NCBI GenBank assembly: GCA_013398015.1
Contig: VZRR01010919.1
Location: 341,351-405,350, forward strand
Direction of reading: 5' to 3'
DNA: 64,000 bases
Source of the DNA: Oreocharis arfaki
Lineage: Eukaryota > Chordata > Aves > Passeriformes > Paramythiidae
The notes under the pieces are model-generated. The model saw nothing but the letters and a program-made list of their open reading frames with translations. It searched no databases and had not been told where the DNA came from. Of this stretch, positions 54,226 to 64,000 are shown one piece after another. Positions within the stretch are counted from its first letter, which is position 1, and the number at the start of each line of letters is the position of its first letter. A program made the translations under genes and the position numbers.

Positions 54226-57200
54226 AAATTTCTTTTTTTCTGTTATTTGATGATTCAAATGCATCTGATCAAAGTTGGTCAGTCACTTGTAGCTACTATT
54301 CTTTAATAATTTTTTAATAATTAATTAAACATCTTGTAAGTTAAAGTAATTCATAGTTATAAACTTTTATAACCTTGTTCTGATGACTCATCTTTAAAAA
54401 TGAAGTTAATAGGCCTATGAGACCTGTTCTATACTATGCTAAAGGTTTTTCGTACCACATGCCCTCAATATACCTTTCAGCAGAAGGGGATATTTTGTAA
54501 TCAACTGTCAGCTTGAAGTATTCAAGACAGCACGAAAATTACAGGTGAAATCGATTTTAACTTCAATACTTTCTGTGTTGATTCTGTTTTATTTGAACAA
54601 AACATTTTGTACCAAAGCAAGAATATTTTCAGTGTTCTGTTTCTCCAGGCAATCTCCCGCTGTGCCTAGAAGTACAGCAACTAAAATAAGTCATATGAGA
54701 CGGGAAAAGTGCCACCAGTTTTGCATGAGTCTCTTTGAAGAACTTGGGCTTTTGTAGGTAAAATAACTTTCCATCAGAAAAATACAGGGTGGATTCCTCA
54801 GTCCTATAATCATTCCTTGGTTCTTGACATCTAAGGAGCCTTTTTCAGAAGCAATTGCATTTCCTCAACCACTTTTAAGTGCTACTTCACTTAAAGCGAG
54901 GAAAAACATGTTAGCTTATTTGGCTGATGCAATTCATGAGTCATTTTGGATTCATGACTCTGGATTTTATGTTAGTCAAATTCTTGAAAACAGAAAAAGT
55001 ATTTTCCTGATATTATGAGATGCCTTTATTTGAACCTGTATGGGACACAGCTGAGGCTGGTGTGACTAGTAGGCACCAAACAGTGAGTAATGCCTTTGAT
55101 TAGTTTAAATGCTCATGACTCAGCCCAGAGCTGTTCCCGTTACAGTCATACTTGCTTGTTTCACAAAACCTACAAGTAGCTGTATTAAGTCTATGTTCTT
55201 ATAGTGCACATGTCCCTTATTTGGTTTCTCAAACAGCACTCGTGACCCAATCTCTGTAATTCAAAGAATGCACAAAAACAGCAAGCCTAATGAATCAATT
55301 TGGTTGGAAGCCAAGCCATACCGTCCCGGGAACATCTTGTTATTGGCTTTCCCAAATGCGTTCCTTCTTTCGATTCCATTTTACGAGAGCTTGAAGAGGG
55401 GCTGTCATGTTCTTTCCCCAGTGATTCTGCATCCATGCAACAGAGAAAAAAGCCTTACCATCAATACTAGATGACAACCCAACTCACGTTTATTCCTTTA
55501 GCAAAGGAAAGCAGAGTTAACTTAGTCTTGTGTTAAAAGGCAAGCAAGAAAAGTTTTCCCCTTTCTTCTTCACGGCAGGCGTCTGCTGTAGCAATAAGCA
55601 TCTCAAAGCAGCTAGTTTGGAGAAGCTTAAAAGGCGCACTACAGAAATTCTTGTTTTCTTTTTGAAAATTTGAGATGAATTTGGGGGATTGCAGGGGACT
55701 CTAAGTACATGACACTTACAAATATATAATTTGCAGTATTACGAACATGCCCTGCTAAGCAGAGCGTTTTTCTGTATTGAGACAACAAGCATCTTGTCAG
55801 AAAGAGGTCTGGTTTTGGTTTTGCTGTTTGTATCGATACCAGCTCACCCATATCTTTTCTATTTGTTCTTGAAGCATTGCAAATACTTTAATATTTATGT
55901 TGAACATTATGTGAAAGAGAAATATTCTGTACAGAATAGTTGAAATGTGTGCAATTATCTTTATCTCTACATCACAGGGCGGCAGGAGATGATTTTCTTT
56001 GTGAGGTATGCAAAGAGGCTTTCTAACTTGGTATCTGTAAAAGCAAACCTTCTGATATAAGCAAGCCTGTTGCAAGTTTATCACTTTTCGTCCTCTTTCA
56101 GCTGCGAAAAAAAAAAGGACAAACAAGATACAAGAAGAGTGGTTCGATTTTTTTGTACAGTGGAAAATCGATCAGATGTAGAAAAGCCAACACCTTTAAT
56201 ACCGCATCAAAAAGATGGAGCGATAGATCCTTATCTTGGCATGATAAACTCCAATGTCAATGAAGTCTGTATTTGCAAAACAATAACCATAATTTTTAAT
56301 TGCTGTTGTTGCAGTGCTATGTTTATCCATTTTCCTTACATGAAAGACCAAATTTTAATTTCTTCAGCCCGAAAGATAATTGTTTGAATACTATCTAACA
56401 TTTTACATCAGTTTTTACTGTCTTATCTCCTGTCTACCTTTGTCAGCTTTTCCAAATATTTCCTCAGAGAGCTGGGGTCTTTTCCATACATAAATCTCAT
56501 CCAATCTTCAGAGTCCAAACTTCTGTCCTTTTTTGCATAAACAAAGTGATGTTAACAAGTCAGTGGACAAAGACCAGTGCTTTCACTGATTTTATAACTG
56601 GGGTGAAGTTGTTGAGTTTTGAAGCCTTATTATCTCCTTTCCCAGGCAGATATTTACATGCCAGGGTAATCCAACATAGCACAAAATGAGTAATGCAGAG
56701 ATTCAGAATAGATATCGTCAAGGCTATAAATGTACAGAGAATTCAAAACATTAAACATCGTGAGGGACTCACTCTTTGTGGCAGAGTACAGATTTCTAAA
56801 ATGCCGCAGCAAATTCATTAATTAGTTCAGGGATTAATACTATTTGAATAATTAATAATAATTTTTGGTACATGCTATGAAATTCCATTGAATGGTACTG
56901 TGAGAAGATAAATGCTTTCATTTGAAATTTAGGCTGCATGGAGATCAGCCTGTTTAAGTACAAGGTTCAGATCAGTCTAAATATGTCTCTAGTGTGTAGG
57001 ATAAAAAGCTTGACAAAATGTAAGAGGTTTTTTTGATATGTTGTCTGGGATGTTTTCCTTTACGGTGGTTTTTTCCATACTGATGTCTCTTACCAGCTGG
57101 TTTGGTAGTTCCTCAGATTGTAACAGGTAACTGCACCAAAGGGAGCCTCAGCTGCCTGCTCAGTTTTTTTGCTAAGAAACAGACTTCAGACACTGAGTAC

Positions 57201-58780
57201 TACACGTATTCTGTTTGCTTAACACTTCTGCCCACATAAGCTTTTCTTGCTACTTCTTTTTTGGTGGAACAAGTTAATCATAATGTTCTGAATACAAGGA
57301 CGGAACAGCAGAGAAATTTATGGACAGTGTGCAGTTCACCCTGGGATTAGGACGTAGCTTTATTTTTGATACCTATACATAAAAGGCTTAAGGAACAAAA
57401 GCTCTTTTAGTAATTGCATAGGTTATACAGTTGTGGATAAAAGCAAATCAACTTTTCGAAATCATTCACTGGTTGTTAACTGGAATGTATGACTTTCTGC
57501 ACAGGATGCTTCTGACAGCAAGGATAATTCTGCACAGATACAGGATATTTATCTTAGTTTTCTGCAGCTACAGCTCTTACGTTTCAATTTTTCAGAGCTG
57601 TAAACATTGTCAAGGGCTTAACTGGAAGAAAGTTCTTCCGGCAGAGATTTCTTATGAATATGAATTACTTGACTGAATTTCAGGTGATTTCTCTTAGTCC
57701 AAGAGAAAAATGAGTGAAAAAAATCAGGTGTTGTCCAAGAACATATTCCTTGTTAATCTGGGAAAGTTGTGTGGAAGATTTATACTTTGTCTTTGAAAAT
57801 AGCCTGGAAAAATAGTTTCATGTTTCAGAATTAGCAGTTTACTATCTGAACAAGCATCACATCACAGTTAATAAGGTTTGCAGAGATTATTTGAAGTGTT
57901 CTAAGACAGCAATGGAATTTCAAATAGAACTTGTATTTGATCTTTTGTTTTTTGGTAACAGTATCCATTAAGCCAAATGGTAGCTCTAATAAGAAAGTGC
58001 TTCTCCTTTCTGAAAGTGCTTCAAAAATTAAATTAGCAGACCCTTGCAAAATGGTACTATGTAGGCTTACTGAAGATTTGGAAGTGCAGAACACTGGATA
58101 GTGTTCCATGCTGATGATGCTTTTCTCCATTTCCAATATATTGTGGACTGAAAAAATTTAATTCTAGAGTAATTTTAAACCCTCTCCATAGTATGCTCTT
58201 GGGAAGAAGTTGATCTCATTCAACAAGATGACTTGGCACCCTGCAATCTACTACAGAAGCTGTAGATCAGTCATGCTTTTTTGGAAAAAATAGTGATGGC
58301 AGAATTTGTCCCTCAGGTGCACTGGTGGGACTGGTGAGGCATCATGCATCTGCAAGTGTGGGTAATTGCAGCTGCTGCAGCACGGAGAACTGAAAAACAG
58401 AGTCCTCTGGCTGTCCCTCCTCAACAGCCCTCTACCTTCCCCCTCAGCACTGCTTGAATGAAGTCCTGTGTTCTCTGAAGTTCCTTCCAATAAAGCATGG
58501 GCTCAGCAGAATAGCATCTGTGTATCTACACTTCACACTGATATATTCTCACCAATATCTCTACAATTTTTGGATCAGACTGACAGGTCTTCTGAAAGAT
58601 TCATAACTGGCCCCCTCGTGTTGTCCTGCTCAATTTTCAGCAAGACTCTGTTCTTTGATCCTTGATCTATTTACACTAAGAAATTTCTTTAAAATTAGAA
58701 TATAATCAAACATATATAGATCTGACTTTGTATAAAAGGACTTGCCTATCTGGGTCTAAAACTTCAGCACAAATTAGTGT

Positions 58781-58862
58781 CATAGAATGGTTTGGGTTGG
58801 AAGGGACCTTAAAGATAATCCTGTTCCAACCACCCTTCCATGTGCAGAAATGCCTACAGCTT
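58781..58862 (-). mobile_element. CR1 LINE 3'-end fragment
   Basis: On the + strand 'catagaatggtttgggttgg' is followed by 'aagggaccttaaagataatc' and 'ctgttccaaccacccttcc'. This is the reverse complement of the CR1 3' end and is well preserved, so it is probably younger than the other scraps here. It lies about 360 bp upstream of RXFP1 coding exon 2. Confidence 0.9.
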
Positions 58863-59222
58863 ATCTGGTATATTGTTATCATAAATTGATTTCTAGTGCA
58901 AAGGGAAACAATCCCTTAAAATAGTGTCCTTAGAACATTTGTCTTGTACAATTAACATTTTGATCTTATTATGAGGATGAATAGGGAGGAATTACCTGTT
59001 TGCTTTATATCAAAGGAAATTTTAATTAGCTAGCAATATAAAAGACTTTTGCAAAGTTCAACAAGTACTTCATACACTATTTGTAATTTCATGTCCAATG
59101 AACTAATACGTTTTTGTTGCTTGATATTCACATTCAAGTGTAAATGAGTACTTACAGGGGCAAAATATCAAATACCTTTAAACGCATCATAAAATAAACA
59201 TATTTTTTCCTGTTCTATTTAG

Positions 59223-59378
59223 TCATCTGTGACTCCTTGGAAGATCATATTTCTGGAGCTGGCACCAGGTGCCCCCTGGGCTACTTTCCATGTGGCAATA
59301 TCACGAAGTGTTTGCCCCAACAACTGCACTGTAATGGCGAGGACAACTGCGGGAATCGGGCTGACGAAGACAACTGCG
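59223..59378 (+). CDS. RXFP1: RXFP1 coding exon 2 (LDL-receptor class A module)
   Basis: The exon is 156 bp, phase 1 at both ends, as usual for LDLa modules. The acceptor is TTCTATTTAG|TC and the donor G|GTATGT at 59379. It completes a Val codon and encodes 51 further codons plus one base. All six LDLa cysteines are present: RCPLG, PCGN, KCLP, HCNG, NCGN and DNCG. The core LGYFPCGNITKCLPQ is nearly invariant in RXFP1. The choice over RXFP2, which as I recall has GNLTKCLPR and a different tail, rests on GNITKCLPQ and ADEDNCG. The sequon NIT is kept. In RXFP1 this module is the tethered activator required for cAMP signalling after relaxin binds; the Leu, Tyr and Lys reported as needed for activation are all conserved. 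Odd point: the residue just before the fifth cysteine is Asn (EDNC), where Asp is usual. The leucine-rich repeats and seven-helix domain lie beyond the window. Confidence 0.95.
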
Positions 59379-59445
59379 GTATGTGGCTGAGACTTCTCTT
59401 TGTGTCCAGCACCTGTAGTCACTGATAATTAAGCCACCCAATAAA
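59379..59445 (+). promoter_or_regulatory. RXFP1: Intronic in-frame stop plus AATAAA after the LDLa exon
   Basis: Reading on from exon 2 into the intron adds G-MWLRLLFVSSTCSH and then TGA at 59423-59425. A canonical AATAAA follows at 59440-59445, and T- or GT-rich sequence lies about 30-60 bases further on. Intronic polyadenylation here would yield a predicted 83-residue product: signal sequence, LDLa module and a short tail. Single AATAAA hexamers occur often by chance in AT-rich DNA, so use is unproven. Confidence 0.35.
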
Positions 59446-60917
59446 CCATTTTATAGAGAAAGAAGAATGGGCCACATTTTTCTTCGTATATGGTGTCAGT
59501 TTATCCAATTTTTTCCCTGCTTTGAATTTCTTTGTACATGTCATTTTGATGTGTGCAAATGGATGTATGCGATCTGCCAAAGATTGTTGCTGAGGAGAGT
59601 TAGATGTGTGCTCCAACAGAGTTTATGAAAAGCTTAATGTGACTTAATGTGGGAAACATAATTTAGAGGAATTTTCAAGGTTTTTCAGAAATCGTTTATG
59701 ACCTAATTTGGGAGAAACATGTGCCTCTGTGAATGTACCATGCAATCTGTGCTACCAGCAGGTTTTGGGGAAAACGTAAAAATCTCAGGGCGTAAACATA
59801 GTCAGGTCATTTCTGCATGCTGTTCTGGTTCTTGTCACTCCCAGCCCCTCTGGATGGTAGCTGTGGTTTTGGCTTGTAGGCTTTACCTCTACTGCAGACT
59901 GGGTAGGCGCAGGGTTTGCCTGGGCACTTACCTGTCCACGCAGCTTATTCGTGAGCACGGCTCTGGCATCTCTAGCTCAGTGCTTGGACACAGCTCAGAG
60001 GTGGTACAGGCTGAGATAGCCTGGAAAGGGGCCCCCATACTCTGTGAAAAGAGCTTAGCCATTTGGTTGTGAGCTCAGACCACAGGGAGAGAAAATGAAC
60101 CCTAGCTCTTTTTGTTTACTGGTATTGTCACTTTACTTACAGCCTGGGTATTTTCAGAGGTGCTCTCCAGAGCTGCTGATCCATGACAGGCAGTGAAATT
60201 AGGCTTCCTATTCCTCAGTAGTTTTCCTGTAGCCATGGAGGACAGCCAGGTGCACAATGCCCTGCCTCACACTCTGCCTCCAGCTCCCCAGAGCCAAGCA
60301 GCTGAATTGTTTACCTGTCCCAGACAGGCACATTGCTATCACATCTGGGTAGGAGGAGTGGGAAGAATTAAAGTATTAAGCAAAAATTCCAAGCTATGTA
60401 TACTGAAAGAAATTTTCTGAAAGAAATTTCAAGCAAAATATGGTGAAAGTATTTTTCACCAGCACTCTCAGCAAAGTCAACGAGGTTTTGAAAGTAGTTG
60501 CTCTCATTGCATGTGAAGCTGATTTTTGTACCTATGTGAAGCATGTTATTATTATACCTATGACATTTCAGTGTCTTACTCCATATGAAAGTGATTTTAA
60601 ATTCTAATGGATCTGCACCATTTCGTAGTTTTCACTCACTGCTGTTATAAACGCACTTTCTGTTGTAAATGACCGGAATCCTGAATAAAAATGCCTTGCT
60701 CTGTTCTTTTTCTGTAGTCATCTTGACCTACAGTAGCAGAAATTGCTGATTATGATGGCCTCTCATGTTTAAGAAGTCCAAGGGCCATAAGCAGTTGCCT
60801 TATCCGTATTTCATTTCTGCATAATACCACAAAGTGCATCATACAAGGACTTGCTGAAAGATACAGCTTAATATAATGCTAATTAGGATATTTACAGTTT
60901 TGTCATGGGAGGGACAA

Positions 60918-60995
60918 GACAGTATAGAACCATAGAATTGTTTAGGTAGGAAAAGAAACTTTTTTTATTGAGATCATTAATCAAAGAGCTCTTTG
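60918..60995 (-). mobile_element. Worn CR1 LINE 3'-end fragment
   Basis: 'tagaaccatagaattgttta' followed by 'ggtaggaaaagaaac' and 'gagatcattaatcaa' resembles the reverse-complement CR1 3' end of the 'catagaat..ttaggttggaaaagacct..gatcat' type, with a T-rich insertion in the middle. Confidence 0.6.
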
Positions 60996-62256
60996 CATCT
61001 CATTACTGATGCAGAACTGAGGTATTCTTGGATTATGATTAACCAATTTCAAAAATTCAATTAGGAGTAGCACGGGTTGTCAGTGAGCAGGGAGAGCGCT
61101 GCAAGGAGTGATTTATTACTGAACCCTGAAGAAACGAATAGGAAACTTAAAGTCCTTAGCAATGCCTTAGTGTTCTTCTATAGAAATGAACATGCAAGAC
61201 AATTCAGCTGTGCTATTGGATCCTCTTCTGTGTATAATAATCAAAGATTGAGTTAGCCTTGATTTTTGGAAACTTAAACTACAAAAGATGAAGAGTCATT
61301 GTAGTGACTCACTGGGAAAACTATACTACTGGTGTTTCTCTCATATCTTGACCCTCATCTTATTTAGAAATCCATTAATGCAATATTCAGAAGTGATGTT
61401 CTCTCTAAAATTGGTATTGCAGTTAAACTTGGTCGTACAGTTAAAGAAAGAGTCACTTCCTTATCTGAGGATATGGAATATCCTGATGAGATTTTCTGCA
61501 GTGACTCCACCTGTAGTAAGTGGGGAGATCTTTGTGGGAGAACTCTGTTTTGTGACTATTCATCTTGCTTAAAATACAAGAAAAGAGGCCTCAGTGATTG
61601 GTTCCTGAGACAGAGAAACCATCTGTCTTTTTTTTATCCCTGCAGTTCCCAGGACCACTTCAGTATGCCTGCCTCAGCCAGCAGTTATACCTGGCTCCTT
61701 CTCCTCATTTTTTTTAAATTTACAACTAGTTTTCAGTTGAAGTCATTGCTCCTGGTCACAGAAAAGAAATTGAAAATTTAATTATTCCATTGTAGTAATT
61801 GTTTCATGCAGTGCCATTTGAAATTTTGATCTTATCCATAAGGTATTCTAATTAGCTTAACTTTTCAATTCCTGAGCACTTGCATCAATTTGAGGATCTT
61901 TGAGGTGACCAGTCTACAGGATTCAACCCAACAAATGTGGGAGGAAAAAAATCCACGTAGACCCTCAAAGGAGTTCAGAAATACCCTTTTTTTCTTTTTT
62001 TTAATGCATATATCTCAAAAAAACCTAGGTAAACCAAATGTTTCACTGATAATTTCTTCAGTAATGGTAAAGCACAATCTTAAGCCTACAGTAAAATCAG
62101 CTGAATAGCACAGAAATGCAAAGCAACGTATGTCACTAGACATGTCGCTCCAACTTTCTTGTAGTGGTTCCTTTCTTCTTTTAATGGACAAATTTGTCTC
62201 ATTTGCCACTTCATTTCTATAAAGAAATTATAGTTGTAGTCTTTGTAAGATTTTAT

Positions 62257-62304
62257 TTGTAAGAAATTATTGTTGTAAGAAATTAATGTTGTAAGAAATT
62301 GTTG
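62257..62304 (+). repeat. 16-bp minisatellite, three copies
   Basis: TTGTAAGAAATTATTG, TTGTAAGAAATTAATG and TTGTAAGAAATTGTTG follow each other at 62257, 62273 and 62289. Each copy differs from the next by one or two bases. Partial related sequence precedes it (ctttgtaagattttat). It is in RXFP1 intron 2. Confidence 0.88.
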
Positions 62305-64000
62305 TAGTCTCTGAGATTATTTGCAGTATTAATCCTATTTCAGACAGTGTGTGCCTTGTAACAGCAAAACATGATTATGAATATTTGAAACTAAACCAAA
62401 TCCTCACTGAGAGATGTATTTCCAAATGTGCTATAATCACTGCTCATATCTGCCCAGGCACATAAAGATTGGCTTTATGGTGCCCTCTTCAATTCTGCTT
62501 CCTCTTTTGATTCCAACCTCCTCTCCACGTCCGAATAATAAACATAAAACTAAGGTCCAGAGCAGTGAAGATCTCAAATTAGGATGATAGGTAGAGTTGG
62601 GAACAGACTCAGACTGCCGTGTTAGTGCTTAACCTCAGGGTGTGGACATCCTGCCTGCCAGCTCAGCTTCAGCATTTCTTCCACTTCTGGAAAGGAGTGA
62701 GTTATAGCTGATATTTCACAGTAGAGTGAAGCCACTAATCTTTGAAAACTCATGCCTTTGCCATCTAGTTTGTTTTCCAAAATCAATAAAATGCTGTGTG
62801 TGATACCCTAATGGGGAAGAGCTCGAGGCAATGTAGTAAACTGCAATGAGAGGAGGCAGCTGGCAATTTATCATGCCCGCAGTGATAGGAGGCTCTGCTT
62901 GAACTATGGCTAGATAGCCTTAAATGTGCATGGAAAATGCAGTCTTGCCTTTTGAACTTGAAAATATAGTCCATCAAGTCAAAGTGTGTGTCTCTGCAAA
63001 TCTGTCATGAAAATAATATTTTTAAATAAAAATAATTCAGAGTTTTGTAATTTGTCATAAAACTTATGGTTTTTGAGGAATTTCCTTTTTTAGACTTGAG
63101 AGAGCAGTAAATTTTACTCTGCTGTTCTGTTCCATGCTCATCCTTGCTGAAGCACCGAGTTCTTAATTTGGCTGAGGGCATTGTGAAGCAGTTTAACCTC
63201 TATCACGTTTCACTTGGAGTTATTTTTGTATCTGTTTGCAAAATTCAAAATGTGCAGGGAAATAAGATACAGCAATTTCAGCATCCTTCTGTGCCCAAGC
63301 TTGTTTAAAGATCAAGTTGGCAAAGCAAGTTTGATACTGTTTTGTCCTACTGAGACTGTTTGATTTCAAACAATGATGGCTTCAGGCTAATTTTCCTGGG
63401 AAGAGCTTTTCCCATTTATTTACAGCTATAAGATTTGATTCTGTAGCTGCTTGGCATTTATAGATGGGAGGTTAGAACATTTGTTTACTTTGTTGCTTTT
63501 TAAACATGAGCAAGGATAAATAGGCATAATCACAAATTCTGCTCGCTTAATGCTGTGGCAGTGTTGACATGGGAATTGCTCCTAAAATAAGTAGTGAATA
63601 TTTCTTACATGGAAGACATTACTGCTGCAGTGTTACTGTTAATGCAGTCTAAACAATCTCTGGGCAAACTCTTTGATGTCCCGGGGCATACTAAGAGTTC
63701 CAGGTGCATTATCCCGAGTACAAGTTCATGGAAAGAAGAGTTTTGAGATCTCTGCCTTCACAGTGATGTTTAATGATAAAACAAAAATAAACCTAACAAC
63801 ACTAGATAGAAACAACATTTGATTAATGCAAAACAAAAATAACAGAACAACAATATTTATGATGTAGCTTTTCACTGAGCCTACATGTGTTTTATCATGT
63901 CAAGGTGTGTATTTGTTTAGATGAACAAATTTTGACATGTGAAATATTGAAAAAAACATATGAAAATCAAATCATAACATGAATGTACTCTGTGCATTTG

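Larger units (their letters stand above)
41843..59222 (+). other. RXFP1: RXFP1 intron 1 (17,380 bp)
   Basis: A GT-AG intron with donor GTAAGT at 41843 and acceptor ...TTTTTTCCTGTTCTATTTAG ending at 59222. It contains a purine-rich tract (45810-46270), GC-richer patches at 44200-44300, 47380-47620 and 49320-49730, CR1 ends at 50028-50083 and 58781-58862, and several T or A runs (43994-44009, 48086-48102). I recognise no further exon. The 176-codon frame at 43974-44504 starts in a poly-T run and looks like chance. Confidence 0.8.
59379..64000 (+). other. RXFP1: Start of RXFP1 intron 2 (runs off the right edge)
   Basis: Begins with donor GTATGT at 59379. I looked for the next RXFP1 coding exon (the linker after the LDLa module and the start of the leucine-rich repeats) and did not recognise it. 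The intron contains a candidate polyadenylation signal near its start, a worn CR1 end at 60918-60995 and a small minisatellite at 62257-62304. Confidence 0.7.

Noticed and set aside
54940..55125. TGAGTCA and TGACTCA heptamers resembling AP-1 sites
   Set aside because: Seven-base motifs occur by chance in a window this size, and nothing else marks a regulatory element here.
59223..59378. Assignment of the LDLa exon to RXFP2 or to an LDL-receptor family protein
   Set aside because: GNITKCLPQ and ADEDNCG fit RXFP1 better than the RXFP2 pattern I recall. An LDL-receptor family gene would not have this short signal-peptide exon directly upstream in matching phase.
59446..64000. Search for RXFP1 coding exon 3
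   Set aside because: No open stretch after a plausible acceptor gave the expected linker or leucine-rich-repeat start, so it is presumably beyond the right edge.

Overview
This is an AT-rich vertebrate nuclear window, most likely from a bird. Several short, 5'-truncated LINE fragments end in the CR1 3' signature: runs close to ATTCTATGAT/ATTCTGTGAT, and on the other strand openings such as catagaatggtttgggttgg. That repeat type is typical of birds and also occurs in other sauropsids. Introns and intergenic space dominate. There are no bacterial-type operons, CRISPR arrays or dense reading frames, and nearly all open frames look like chance frames.

The only gene I can establish is the 5' end of RXFP1 (relaxin family peptide receptor 1, LGR7) on the + strand. 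Coding exon 1 (41794-41842) encodes the start of the signal peptide and ends at a GTAAGT donor. Coding exon 2 (59223-59378) is a complete LDL-receptor class A module. Both boundaries are phase 1, and the joined reading frame matches the start of RXFP1. Intron 1 is 17,380 bp. Intron 2 runs off the right edge, so the leucine-rich repeats and seven-transmembrane domain lie outside the window.

Layout: 1 to about 41.4 kb is apparently intergenic. It holds a 3' CR1 copy with an internal deletion (5.8-6.2 kb), a weak candidate for decayed coding sequence on the minus strand (9.8-10.7 kb), minor CR1 scraps, a G/T-rich low-complexity block (28.4-28.5 kb), and a 346-bp solo LTR with a perfect 6-bp target duplication (30464-30809). 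It also holds a 94-bp duplicated segment, with copies at 31.7 and 33.6 kb. About 41.45-41.79 kb is the probable RXFP1 promoter/leader. 41.84-59.22 kb is intron 1, with a long purine-rich tract, an isolated GC-rich patch and CR1 ends. 59.38-64.0 kb is the start of intron 2.

The most interesting observations concern RXFP1. An in-frame stop followed at once by AATAAA lies just after the LDLa exon, which could give a short secreted LDLa-only product. In addition, a usual calcium-ligand Asp of the LDLa module is Asn here. I found no convincing novel multi-gene system.
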